DNA of 64,000 bases, from contig JBCAML010000006.1 of the NCBI GenBank assembly GCA_038503075.1, positions 1 through 64,000 on the forward strand, read 5' to 3'. This document shows positions 44,091-55,740 of this stretch, one piece after another. The first letter of the stretch is position 1. Each line of letters begins with the position of its first letter. The notes below the pieces were generated by a model. That model ran no database searches. It saw nothing but the letters and a program-made list of their open reading frames with translations, and was not told where the DNA came from. This DNA is from Gyromitra esculenta. Its lineage: Eukaryota; Ascomycota; Pezizomycetes; Pezizales; Discinaceae. Made by a program: the position numbers and the translations under genes.

Positions 44091-44688
44091 ATGATACATA
44101 CAAACCCTCCGGTTCCCCACCTTCCCAGAGACCCATCCGCAGCCCAACACGCGAGCATGGCACATTGAGCTTTTTGTTCTGCTCCTTTGTTGTGGGTTAT
44201 TAGATTACTCTGGCGCTTGGGATGTGCAGTGGGCTGAGTCGATTACAAGTGATAGATCTCAGATAAATTTAGAACCTGCAAGACTTGGCACTCTGCCGTC
44301 CTTTTTCTCATCCTTCTTGGCAGTACATTCACTGATTGCAGATGACTATCCACCAATCCATCTTTATCATTCGATTGCTCGTGACCGGATGGCTGCTGGT
44401 CGGGTTAGTCCTCTACGATCTCACCGATAGGTTTAGCTAGGAAATTTTTCCAAGTGCACTTAGCCACTAGTATTTCATCAGGGACTTTTTTCAATGCGCT
44501 GGCTGATCCTACCATATTTGGTTATAAGGTACAATACCTTTTATTCACTCGTGCAGATAGAAAGGGCCATGCTCTGGGTGAAAGGCTCTGCACGGGCGTT
44601 ATTGATTTTTAAACAAGTCTCTACGTATACTCGAGATTTTGCGCCAGCTCGGGGTATTCCTTCAAGTCATAAATTTTGAAGTTTTAGC

Positions 44689-44901
44689 TACCGTATTATC
44701 TCGGTCATAATGAACACGCCTAGGCCGGACTAGATCAAAATACTTAAATAAAAATATCCATATCTGGAGATTCGGTTGCTTGTTAGTTGTTGGTTCGGGA
44801 AGTCATTTCTGATACTTTCAAGCAGCTTGGTGAGCTTTGTGAAGGTCGATTTGAAACTGCCTAGCCCGGTCGTGTTCATTATGGTCGAGATAATACGGTA
44901 T
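44689..44901. mobile_element. MITE with TA ends
   Basis: Inverted ends of about 30 bp: TACCGTATTATCTCGGTCAT at 44689 and ATGGTCGAGATAATACGGTA ending 44901; the match runs on through AATGAACACG and a CTAGGC block. 213 bp, noncoding. Shares TACCGTAT with the element at 43014. Confidence 0.8.
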
Positions 44902-45638
44902 AGGTAGTGATCGAATTTACGGGGACCCCACTGAAAAAAACAAAGCCCAGGGTCAGTCCACCAAACTGTAAAGGCTTAGCGTTATTTCTTAAAAACTGAA
45001 ACCTTACCAAAACTTACCCCACCTAGCATTGTTTCATGCGTAGCCCATCTTCCATAACTATTATTTTTATTGCATAGCTTGGCCAAGGACAAGATGCGAA
45101 TTTTGCCCCAAAATTTATTTTGGGTTCGTGCATGAAAAGCTGAAATAAGTCATCATTTTAATACTGCTGCTTAGCCATACTCCCCTTTCTTCCCTTCTGC
45201 GCTTCGCACCAAGAGTGAAGGTAAACCTAGTATGCACTAGTCTAATACGAGCGCTATAATCAAGATTTAGAACTTCCATCATGTATTTCCTAAACCGAGA
45301 GCGTGGAGTGAGGTAAAAGACAAATAGGTCTGGATTTGCCTTAAACGGGCTTGATAGCCCGCACTCATCGTTATGGTCGGGATTGCTGACTGTGGACAGA
45401 AAATCGTTCGAGAAATTAGGGGAGTATAAGTACAATTGGAGAAGTATAAAACATTCGGGGATTGAGTAGACAATCAATCTTCCTCAGAATCAAGAAATCT
45501 AGATCAACGAAGCCGAAGTATGTGTTCATGTTACTAATTTTAACCTCTCACACCACACATAACCTAGCTCGAGGATGCAAGAATACAAGCTTCACAGAAA
45601 AACAAGACTACTACTATCACCCTAGTATTCCTCAGCAT
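44902..45638. other. Intergenic region, no supported gene
   Basis: No recognisable gene; short frames on both strands only. Confidence 0.4.
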
Positions 45639-47297
45639 TTACAACTCGTCATGTTCCTCTTCTTTCTCCTCTGCCACCAATCCCGATGGTAGTTTCTCCT
45701 TCTTCACATCTCCTAGTCTGACAGCATCCAGCCATGCCAGCACATCCACCTCGCTATCAACATTACCAGAAAACTTCCTGACCCACTTTCTCTTCGCGTT
45801 CACAGCAACAATCGCGGGGGTGTCTTGAGCAAGGCCAAGATTATCTGCGAGGTATTTGGCGTGTGTAGAGGTAGTAGAAAGCTTGTAGACGTTGAACGCA
45901 TTCACAGTTCGGCCCAAAAGAGTTTCGTAAATATTTTGGAGTGTCTCAGAGGCAGACTCAGCCGGAGTAATGGCAAGGATACAGGTCTTAGATTTTGGAG
46001 AGAGGCAGGCCTCAGTTAAGGCAGCCTGGTCGACAAGTTCAGGGACTTCTGGTTTGGCTATTACATTCCGTTAGCTGCAAGGAATCGTGAATAGGGTTAG
46101 GGTTATCCATACGCTCCGGAACCTTCTCTTCCTCAGCGGCCGGGGCATCTTCCACTACGGTGGCATCTTCCTCGACAATTGGTTTCTGCTCTTCAACCTT
46201 CTTAGGCTTCTTCTCCTTCTTCGGTGTCTTGACAGGTTTCGCGGAGGGCTCTGGCTCTTTAGCCGGAGGTGCGATCGTCTTGAAGAATTTGAACAAGTCA
46301 TCCTTTTGGACCTTTCCTTCATACACAATTCCCTCCTTATCGCCTCCAGGAAGAGCAACAATGGTTGGATAATTCTCGATCCCAAACACTTCGATAGCCT
46401 CCAGCTCTTTATCCCTGATCTGGGCGAAAGTGATTGATCCCAAGAAATCGATCGCAAGAGCTTTCCATAAAGCACTAGTAACGCCTTTGTTGGTAAATAG
46501 AATAGCCTTCGCCGTCTCGTTCTTCTCGGAGAAAAAATCGTTGAGCTTGCTAGACGTGACGCGCGCAACATGGTTGGGAATACGCTCGGCGACGGCGTCG
46601 GAGATGCCTTTAGCCGTTCGGGGGCCCTGGTAGTCTACATAATTTAATTAGAACTAATAGAACAACACAGCTATGAGTGATATTATTTAGGTACCGACCT
46701 TCCACGGTGGGCTTTCCCTTCTTGCCGGAGGGCTTGAAGATTTTCAAGGTGGGGAAACCTTGGATGCCCTGCTGCGAGCATAGAGCTTTGTTCTTCTCTT
46801 CATCGCAGTTGACGGCAGCGACTTTAGCAATACCCTTCAGCGATTTTGCCGCCTTTTCGTAGTCTGGCTTAAGTTTTTGGCAGTGTCCACCTATATCAAG
46901 GGCAGTGGTTAGTGACTCGATGTTTAGCTAATAGCGGTGACTGGGGAGTACTAACACCATGGTGCAAAGAACCTTTATTTGAAATACAATTGATTTAGCC
47001 TCAAGGTGATCCAAATTGGAGAAACTGTGATATGGGAGGGGTGGTTTTACTCTACAATCTAAAGCACGGATACGGATTAGCTTCGACGCAGCTTACATTT
47101 AAATTTTGAGCCTCCAAGCTCAAGAAAACAACGACGCTCCACTAGATACTTACAGCAGCATTCTCAGACGACAGAATCTCCTTTTTGAAGCTCCCTTCGT
47201 CAAGATTGAGAACATCACTGCCCTTGGGATAGAAGGCATTTACACCGTGGCTCATAGCCAGGAAGGCGATCAGGCTAAGCTCTCTGAGAAGAACCAT
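45639..47297 (-). CDS. ER protein disulfide isomerase (MPD1-like) with HDEL tail
   Basis: Six exons on the minus strand: 47297-47154, 47058-47051 (8 nt), 46972-46956 (17 nt), 46890-46699, 46634-46113, 46057-45639; 433 residues, every junction GT-AG and in phase. Signal peptide MVLLRELSLIAFLAMSHGVNA. Thioredoxin a-domain: the micro-exons supply IVE and FFAPW, completing [20 protein letters not shown] with redox CGHC at 57-60; GFPTLKIF carries the cis-proline. A second thioredoxin-like region follows (FLGSITFAQIRDKELEAIEV, NYPTIVALP), then a Lys/Glu-rich linker and a C-terminal domain ending EEEHDEL, the ER retrieval signal. It forms and reshuffles disulfides in secretory proteins. The TATA box TATATAAA lies about 110 bases upstream (47405-47415). 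The fifth intron contains two telomere-like hexamers. Confidence 0.93.
47051..47058 (-). other. 8-nt micro-exon of the disulfide isomerase gene
   Basis: ATTGTAGA on the minus strand, between acceptor GCTTTAG and donor GTAAAA. It supplies Ile-Val and two bases of Glu. Without it the reading frame into CGHC is lost, and no other combination of GT and AG in this stretch restores it that I could find. Confidence 0.75.
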
Positions 47298-48200
47298 GAT
47301 TACAGAACAAGAACAGAGATGGAGATGGAATATACAGATACAGATGGACAAGAAGGAAGAGAGGGGAGAGAGGAGATAGCGGGGCGAAGGGAAGGAGGGG
47401 GATGTCTATATAAAAACGAGAGTTGAGATGAGGCCACCTGGAACGAACCAAAGTCTGGGGTGCATTGGCCACTTACATAATCCCCCGCCTTGGCGTTTCT
47501 GTGCCTGACTTTCGTTTTGGACAGGTTGGCCAGAACTTCCAGCCAGACAGACGCTACTAACACCGAGTACCCCAATTAATATCGTGAAGCATCCTCCCTC
47601 AGCTGAATGCCCGAATTGTGGCATGGTAGGGAGAGGACACATTGTTGTGGCCTGATGCCCTGACCCAACATGGTACCCTGCAATTGCCGGGTATCTTCGT
47701 CTCCATAGACCTCTCGTCTAACTATCCTTATTTGCAGTGGGAAATATAGAAGGGGTCATGGCAAAGAATACATGACCTTCCTCTCTATGAACTATTTCTG
47801 CCTCGGTTTAAGCAATTGCTTTTAGGGTTAGGGTTGTTAATTCAGCATACCGTATCACTCGCGATCGATCGATCGATCGGTCGGGGTCACGTCCGCTGTC
47901 TATTTTTTATCGATTCATCTATTCACCAATTAACACGTGTCGTACCGCTACCGTTACTGCTGAGGATACTTGAAGACTGGGAAAGAAAAAGGATGATGCT
48001 AATGAAAGTAATATTTATCGTCTATTTTAAATCCAGTTCTTAATTGATACCAATTTCTAAGGCACTTTCTATACGGTGCATATTCTGCAGGGCTTCTCAA
48101 AGCGAAAGTCGAAAAGAATAAGCGAGCGGTACATGTAGTCTATGGGTTCATTACTTCTAGTCCAGATGTTTGTCTTTCCCTTATATCTTTTAACTTATAA
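47298..48200. other. Intergenic region, no supported gene
   Basis: Divergent promoter region. Contains TTAGGGTTAGGGTT at 47822 and a (GATC)n tract at 47861-47880. No gene seen. Confidence 0.45.
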
Positions 48201-48395
48201 CTAACTTATAACTAACTTATTTTTACCTTTGGAGGTTTGTATTTCGTAGTATTCTCTCCATACGTCGTCTTCCTCAAATATCGTCTCGTGTCCTCTCTCG
48301 GGACCTAAGCTAGTTGGCCCATAAACTCTGATCGTAGGAATGTTTTTGATAGGAATTTCGCTCACAGATGCCTTTTTGCTCATTCCGCAACCCAT
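48201..48395 (-). CDS. Small MGC-type protein, probably lipid-anchored
   Basis: 64 codons from ATG 48395. Begins MGCGMSKK: Gly2 for N-myristoylation, Cys3 for palmitoylation, Ser6 and Lys7 as in Src-type myristoylation signals. The body is polar (GPTSLGPERGHETIFEEDD, VWREYYEIQTSKGK). A small protein tethered to the inner face of a membrane is likely; partner unknown. The last codons run into an 11-bp repeat (TAACTTATAAC, 48188-48224). GTAAAAATAAG inside that stretch could be a donor, so a further exon is possible. Confidence 0.55.
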   Translation of the reverse strand: MGCGMSKKASVSEIPIKNIPTIRVYGPTSLGPERGHETIFEEDDVWREYYEIQTSKGKNKLVIS

Positions 48396-48847
48396 GATGA
48401 CTGCTTTGACTATTTGGCGGTTTGATTCGTGAGTGTGAGTAGCCCGAGTAGTTATCTGCTTTATAAGAATAGCGACAGCGCTGTGTTATATACCGTGTAA
48501 ATACTACATATATGTATTATGGGATATTCAGAATCTTAAGTGATGAAACATTGAAACAGACAATAGCTCGGCTTGACATACCTTGCTTTGTTTCGCGATC
48601 TCAAGTCTTTGGATAAATACCACACAATTGGGCTTTCAATAGATCTTAAGATGCTGTGCTAAATCCGGAACAGACAAACAACTGCCGCCACGTGATTCTT
48701 AGTATGTATTACAGAAACTCGCTAGTAGCGTTGTTTCCCAACCCCTTCATACCATATTTTCTTTCAACAATACTTTATCATTCGTTTAAAATTAACTATC
48801 ATACAATTCGTGAGTTTACTCCAGAATTTCCCAAAATCAAATCCATC
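48396..48847. other. Intergenic region between the small gene and the GH35 gene
   Basis: AT-rich 3' flank of the beta-galactosidase gene and promoter side of the small gene; nothing else seen. Confidence 0.4.
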
Positions 48848-51800
48848 TCAGTACGCTCCCTTTCTCTCCTTCCAGTTTGGCTGCTCGCTGGCTTGTACTT
48901 CTCCATACCCAGTTTGAACAAACGCAGCTGCCACAAGTTCCAACCCCTCAATCCTTGCACCCGCCTTGTCCATAGCCCAGAGCGAAACACCAAGGGTGTT
49001 CTTTCCTTGGTGATTAATGATACCCTCAGGAATAGGGAACTCGGTTTGCGGGCCGACATTGTTCGCATATTTGCCAAACTGGTATCCATTGACGTAGATC
49101 TGGGCTCTAAAGTTCGGTGTCTCGGTCGTGTTGGTGAACTTGAAGCTAAGAGGGATATCGTAGCCCTTCGGTAGGTTGAGATCAAACTCCGTCCTGAAAT
49201 GCTAATTAGCCCACGGCCAAAACAGACAAAGAGAGAGAAAATAGGAAACTTACTTAAAGAAACCAACCCCTGATGACTCGATGCCTTCGAAGGGGGTCTT
49301 CTTCTCCCACTTTCCGGTGTCAAAACCAGGATAATGCCACCCCTGGCGTTCAGCGTACAAACCACCTTCATTGAATGGTCCACGAGTCCGGTCGATGTAC
49401 TAATTTCCATTTTAGCCTGGAGCTCACGTCGCAGTTTATGAGATAAAGATTCTTACAGTCTCGCCTCCCAAGTTTCCGGTCAACTTCCAGGCAACAGTGG
49501 TATCTGGGCTTCCCTTGAACTCATAGTACAGGATACCTCTCGGAGTCTTGAAGTCGTCGGATCCGGCAGTCCAGTCTTCGTTCAGACCCTGATGGTCTTG
49601 AAGGATAGTAATGATGTTCTTGCTTCCTTTCTTCAGTGTTGGGAAAGTGAAAGTCTTGTTCCCTGAGTTTGCAGAATCGTATCCGTAGAACGATCCCAAA
49701 AGATCTGAGTTCAGCCAGACGCTGAAACCGAAGGCACTACCACCAATCAGAGTAACATTGAAGCTAGTTTCTTTCCCAGTGGCGACAAAGTGGCCTCTCC
49801 ACAAATGGTTTCCATTGTGATAACCATATTCGCTGGAATAAAGGTTTTGAGGTGTTGTCAACGCTCTTGGGTTGGTTGTATCTTTCTTGTCAGCGTTGGT
49901 CCACTTGCTGTCATCATATTTGCTTGTGATTTCCGGCAAGCTGTCGGCATATTTCTACAAGCCCTAGTGGTTAGTCCTATTCAAAGCATGTCATGAGGAC
50001 AACGGAATATCCATACCCATGTCAGTTTGTTCAAAGCCGGTAGGTCCACATTCGGCTTGTTGTATACGACTTTGCCCAACAAAGTACCATAAGAGGTCGT
50101 GTCCAGCTTCAAATCGGCTCCGTTGAATTTAACCTTCTTCACACTGTCTCCTGCAACAATCTCGATTATCTCAGTAGCATTGATGTCACCTCTGATCTTT
50201 AAAGTGCTACCATCAATGCCGATCGAACGAATCAAATAGGTACCCTTGATGATAACCGATTCCTTTGTGCTGAATGCTGGTCCTGGAATCACCTTATCGG
50301 CAGGCACGTCAGGAACCCAGAATCTGTAGGCGGTGTTTCTATCGACCAAGTAGACTAAAGTATCGTCTCCAATCTGAACCACTGTTTGGCCCCCGATGAC
50401 GTAGTTAAGGATGAGAGTGCCATCTCTTGTTTGCGTCTTTGTAAGGGTCTTCTTGTCCGCAACCTTGATAGTCGGAGCTTTTCCAGTATATGCGAAAGCG
50501 GTTTCGTGAGTCTCGCCGGATGCGCCATAAAGGACAAGAACGTGCTTGGAACCAAATTTTTTCCTATAAGTAGGTCAGTAAAAGACCTTTTCCCTCTAGC
50601 TCCGAGAGGAGGAGTAGCTGGATACATACCAGGTAAAAATCTCAGCGGACGAGTACAGAATGGTCTTATCGCCAAAAGCATAATCCGTCACGTGGATCTT
50701 GGAGTCACGTCCGTCGAGAGTAAGGCTACCACCCAGCTGTGGGATAGAAAGGCTCCCCAAGCTAGAGGTCACAGTCAACTTGTAGCTTGATTTGACAAGT
50801 GAGTTGTATGCTGCATGTCTAACAACCCAGAACGTAGTCTTGTTGCCAACTACGTCCTTGGTTTCTGTGACGGCAAGAGCGGGATTGGTAGTAAAAGAGC
50901 CATTGATTGTGTTAGGAATCAGGTTCTGCGGTACTGTAGTGAGGTAGGCTGGTGAGACTTTGAGGAAGTTTGCTTCGAGTTTCAATTCACTGTACTTCTC
51001 GCGGTTGATACGGCGATTCTCGGAAATAGCACTTCCGTAATCGTAGCTGGTATAGACTCCAGGATGTGAGATTCCTCCCCAGTTGGTGCCTCCAAAGGTC
51101 TACAACCGCCCGAATCAGTTCTCTTCTAAACAAGTAAAAGGTGTGGCTCTGCCGCCTACAGAGCATGGGAAGACCAACCATATAGAGATTAAGAATCGTT
51201 GTCGAGAAAGAGATTTTGTTCTTATAGAAAACCCTCTCAAACTCATGATTCAACAAAATTGAGCAGGCCTCGTAGCCTGGACCTCCCCAGGGGTCGAATG
51301 CACCTCCTTGGAATTCCAAAATTGCGTTCGGTGTGTGAGGCGAGACATTCATATGAGTTTCGTAAAAGTCTGTCGGGAATTTGTTATCAACCCATGTGTA
51401 TGGGTTGGCACAATCAAAGCCTACGAGTAGTTAGTTCCGGCATATTCTAAGGCCTTGTTCGGTCTATAGAGAAAACATACCTTGAGGATATCCATCATAA
51501 CCATAGATATCTACCTGGCCTTCGCCGGAACCTGGAACATAGTTTGCAAACCCACCCCAAACGTCGTTTGAGATCATAGGAACCACGATTCCAGCAGCTC
51601 TAAACGAATCCTGAAGAACCTCCATATATCTGGACTGCGGCCATGGGATATAGGGACTACCAATTGAGAACTCGTTCTCAGGCTGGAGTAAGATGACTGG
51701 CCCGCCATTTGTGATCTGTTCGGGAGCGATGATCTCCGATATTTTCTGTACGAATTCATCAATAGCTTCAAGATAAGTCGCATTTTCAGATCTCCAGGCT

Positions 51801-52418
51801 CCTTCAACTCGAGTGCCCCATCCCGGAAATCCACCTCCGGTGGTCTCGGCGTTGATGTATGGGCCAGGTCGGGCAATGAGGTAGATTCCTGCTTCGCGGG
51901 CAGCTTCAAAGAATGGCGTGTAGGATCGGATTCCATCAAAGTTGAAATCACCCTTCTTGTACTCAACTAGCCCCCAGTGAACATAGAAAGAAACAGCATT
52001 GAATCCGAGAGCTTTGATCTTTTCGAAGATGTCAAGCCATAGCGACGTAACTGGTAATCTTTCCGGTGTCAAATTCTGTTTGCAATCCCTATAATTCACG
52101 TAGATTATTTACCTCCATGGATGAACTTCGCCGGAGAAGATCATTATCCTCTCGCCGTTCAGGAAAAGTGAGTGTTCATCCCATGTTACCTAAGATTCAC
52201 TCATTGTAAGCCAAGGTCCACTTTCACGCACGTGGAAAGGTCGTTCAACCGCTCACCACTTTCTGAAGATTGTTGTCATCCCTCTGAATAATATAATCAC
52301 CTGGCTTTCTCCCAAAAAGACTCTTTGGCTGGCCAGTAGGAGAAGCAAGAACAACCGTCACCAAAGTGAGAGCCAAAAGGCATCCCACCGAGTAAAGACT
52401 TTGCAGCGTCAGTTTCAT
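48848..52418 (-). CDS. lacA: GH35 beta-galactosidase (lactase A type), secreted
   Basis: Nine exons on the minus strand: 52418-52257, 52189-52113, 52058-51481, 51420-51179, 51099-50630, 50563-50017, 49954-49457, 49399-49254, 49193-48848. All junctions GT-AG and in phase; 1021 residues, the usual size for Aspergillus LacA-type enzymes. Signal peptide in [22 protein letters not shown]35 barrel: [47 protein letters not shown] with acid/base Glu209, and [14 protein letters not shown] with nucleophile Glu308; TFGGTNWGG and TSYDYGSAI follow. C-terminal beta-sandwich domains include [10 protein letters not shown] and [13 protein letters not shown]. It releases terminal beta-galactose from lactose, pectin side chains and galactans outside the cell. 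A TATATAAAA box lies about 60 bases before the ATG. Neighbouring genes are not of the same pathway. Confidence 0.96.
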
Positions 52419-55106
52419 TTTGGAATTAACGCAGCACCGTCACTCGCGCGCATCACCATTATAATGGGGAGACATGAGGTTTTATATATGTTTCAATTCA
52501 CTGGATTTTACTTAAAGTATCCCGGAGAACTCAGTAATTTCTCGGAAAATGGCGAACCCGAAGATCACCTTGAAAAACCCCGCATCGCAATCCTAACTAT
52601 CTCGCTATCCCCACAACATTCCACCGAGGACAAGATCGAGATCCACACCAAGCCCGGGAAAGACGTTGCCATTTCCAGACTACGGGAAGGCTCCAGCACG
52701 CTGTTACACTGTTTAGCCGAGCAATCTGCAGCGGTCAGGCACGGATTGTTTATGAGATCCTGGTTTGAAAATTCGGTAGAGAAGATGTGCACCAAAAAGT
52801 TGTTATGAACTTCGTCATAGGCTATATGCTGTACTATGCCCAATCCAGGCCCTATTCCGACCCTTTATGTTATTTTGGATCATATGTACTGGTAGCCAGC
52901 TCTCCCACAAAATCATTTGCACATACCCGGGAAATTTCGTATTTGGGCCCGGACGAAAAATAGGCTATCCCTGGGTTTAATCCTAGCCCGATCAATTCAG
53001 CGGGGAATAATTGCTATATCTAGGAATCTTGATTTGCCAACTCAAAAGCAGGACTTTTTTTCCCGGCATCTTGGTCAGCGAAAAGACTCCTCCTCCATGG
53101 CCATCCTTCAGAAAATACTCACAAAGGCAAATACAGCAAACTTTGGCCCCATCAGATGTAGTTATTGCCTTTTTGCCGCGAGAAATCTGACGGCAGTTTA
53201 TGATGCCTTTCGACGGAAGCTTCGCAAGAGACGAGCTTCTTACGGGAGTGGTGTTCCAAGCGACGTTAGCTTAGGCTATGGGTGTGACTATAATCTGGGA
53301 GTTCTTCAACATGCATATACTTCGGCAATTGCCTAGATGTGGTTATTATTCAAAATAGAGGTGAGGTGAGAAGGAAGGTCCACCAGACGTTGATATTGCG
53401 GAGAACTGCGTTAAGCCCCATGAAATTATCTACCCCACACGCCTGTCCGGAGTAACGGCTGATTCTGCCGGTTGACATATATAGGGCAAGGTACTCTACT
53501 AGAAATAGCACTGAACCACGAGGCATAATAGTTAGTCTATATCGCAATAGCTAACAGATATTTCCTTGGTTCAAGAGAAGTCAGACCGGGCTTGCTTCGA
53601 AAATCCTGAAGTTTAGAGAATATGGAGAAAGTGAGCTGGAAGAGAAACAAATACCTGACCTTGTGCAGGTAAAGAGTAAAATAGTTTTTATAGTGAAGAG
53701 TTTATACCAATTGACTGTAAGAGTTCAACTGATAACTATGTGAATCTCTCAGGTTATACATACACGTATAGTTGCTATGTGGTACTGGATTCCACATTTC
53801 CCTCCATTATACCATCCTATGATGCATCAGCAAAAACCAGGCTGCGCGTAGACGCATGGGCAAGCGCCCGCGCGCACTACCCAAATTCTGTGCGCCTATA
53901 TGCGTCCAGGTACGTTTACACCCCTAGGACGTTGCTAGTGTGGGAAACTAGCGCGTCTATTTGCGCCTAGTACGTCAGTACGCCTAGTATGCCCATATAA
54001 CCGCTCAATTGCTCGCGCAATAGTACGTTCAATACGCTGATACGCCTAGTACGCCCATACACCCATCCTTTTGCTTCCATTCTCTCCCAAATACCCGAGT
54101 AACATGATTGGACATGCCAAGACACGCCGAGACAAACTATTTATAGACTTAAGCTAGCTTGGTTCAAGCAACTCTACGAAATTTTTTATGCTTTTTAATT
54201 ACTTAATGAAATCGCAGATTTTGGATAGAATTAGTGGGTTGAAGTCACTAGTTTATAAATTCATAGTGAATAAGATTCATTGCATTGGCATCGATATCAC
54301 AACCCAATTAGAGTCATTCATGTGCCAATGCGATTCACAAGCTTGAGCCTACGTTTATACCTAATTGATGTAGACACTACGTTTCTCTACTTTCAAATAT
54401 CTCTCAGTTTCTTGGAGCAGAATTCACCTTTTACTTCACGTGCACCCGAAACCATGTTTCATGCATACCGACCGCGACCGTTGGTTATAATTATTGATAA
54501 CTAGCTCTTTGGATCCTGAAAACATATACCCAGATCGATCGTTTTCGCGGGCTCGAAGCGCATTCCCATTAAAATATCAAGCTAGAATTGAGGGCTCTTG
54601 CAAGTCTAGCATCGATTATTGAAGGTTCGTCCGCAGCCAGACCAGCTCACCAAACAACACTCCGTGTATTATCCGTTAGACACTCCCAGCAATCTAGCCA
54701 GCAGATTAGGCAATAATACAACGGTGTAGATCTAGATGTTCACTCACCTGCTATTTCTCTTAGTAATGGCCTATAATCGCTAAAACTGATATCAGATAAA
54801 GATAGTTCAATACTATCAACATGCGCGCCAAGAAGTTCCTTATGTATGTGGGTAAACCCCAATGAAGAGTGGTTGCCTGACGTTGCTGTGGTGTGGGGTA
54901 TCTAGATCCTATCACTGATAGCTAGCTAGTCCGAACACTATTTTGAGTATCACTATAACATCGCATTTTCCTACTCACGAACAAACTTCTTAACAATCGC
55001 AAGCCACCACCTTTCCCGAGATATCAATACCCCCCTCAAAATCTAAGCGGACCTTTAGGCACCAAGGCAAGGATCTGAAATCCGTCACCAGCCCTTTCCA
55101 TTAAGA
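52419..55106. other. Intergenic region, no supported gene
   Basis: Includes the GH35 promoter. A plus frame at 52401-52808 overlaps it and shows no known domain. At 53860-54065 a degenerate repeat of TACGCCTAGTAYGCCCATA and related CTAGTACG words occurs (clear copies 53978-53996 and 54041-54060). No gene seen. Confidence 0.4.
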
Positions 55107-55154
55107 ATGCTCCAGGACCAACTAATTCTTCTTCGTGTTCAGAATACTCTCACG

Positions 55155-55466
55155 ATGTCACTTTGGAGTTGCGAATTATGCGATATGACAATGCCAAGGA
55201 AGTACAAAGGATCACACGTGAATGGCACGCCTCATTCACACAAACTCGCACTCTCTAGAGCCTTATCTCCTGCGCCTGAAGCTTCCGGACCTGAGAAGCC
55301 GAAGTGGAAATGTCTCATTTGCAATTGCACTATGAAGACGCGGTACCGAAGAACCCACCTAGCCTCTAAGCCCCACAATACAAAACTCGAAGCTTTCAAT
55401 CGTGACAACGCAATTGAAAGTCTGAAATCCAAATTCACCCAAACTCAAGATAGTCAAGAAGGCTAA
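55155..55466 (+). CDS. Two-finger U1-like zinc-finger protein
   Basis: 103 codons from ATG 55155 (an in-frame ATG at 55107 would add 16 residues). Two fingers of the same spacing, C-x2-C-x12-H-x5-H: CELCDMTMPRKYKGSHVNGT then PH, and CLICNCTMKTRYRRTHLASK then PH. This is the U1/matrin-type C2H2 shape, often RNA-binding. The tail is polar and ends at TAA. A second open stretch follows at once in another frame, so the gene may be longer. Confidence 0.6.
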   Translation: MSLWSCELCDMTMPRKYKGSHVNGTPHSHKLALSRALSPAPEASGPEKPKWKCLICNCTMKTRYRRTHLASKPHNTKLEAFNRDNAIESLKSKFTQTQDSQEG

Positions 55467-55740
55467 AACTAAGATTAAAACCTCAGTGCCCCCAGCCCGT
55501 GGACAATCACACATAGGCAATGCGAGCTATACAGGCCCACCACACCCAAACGGGAAACGTCTTATTAAGATATGTGAAGTCAGAGACGTATATGACGATT
55601 TGGACGACATGCCCACTGAAGCTTGGGAAAAGGCCCAAATCAAGTTTTCACACGGAAGAAACACCTTTGTCACAGCAACGCAGGTCCAGGAAGCACGTGA
55701 TATATACGAATCTTGGGATAACGAGGGTGACGACAACTAA
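55456..55740 (+). CDS. Possible continuation of the zinc-finger gene
   Basis: Open frame, +1 to the zinc-finger ORF and overlapping its end, reading KKAKTKIKTSVPPARGQSHI, then IKICEVRDVYDDLDDMPTEA, ending DNEGDDN with TAA at 55738-55740. It has no ATG of its own near the start. It may be a second exon or the same ORF after a 1-base frameshift. The only GT-AG pair that would join them in frame makes a 34-nt intron, shorter than normal. Confidence 0.4.
   Translation, partial: KKAKTKIKTSVPPARGQSHIGNASYTGPPHPNGKRLIKICEVRDVYDDLDDMPTEAWEKAQIKFSHGRNTFVTATQVQEARDIYESWDNEGDDN

Noticed and set aside
52401..52808. 135-codon plus-strand frame over the GH35 promoter
   Set aside because: No domain, and it overlaps the start and TATA region of a well-supported gene.
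55456..55489. 34-nt intron joining the zinc-finger ORF to the next frame
   Set aside because: Shorter than usual fungal introns and with a poor donor (GTCAAG); kept only as one of several explanations.
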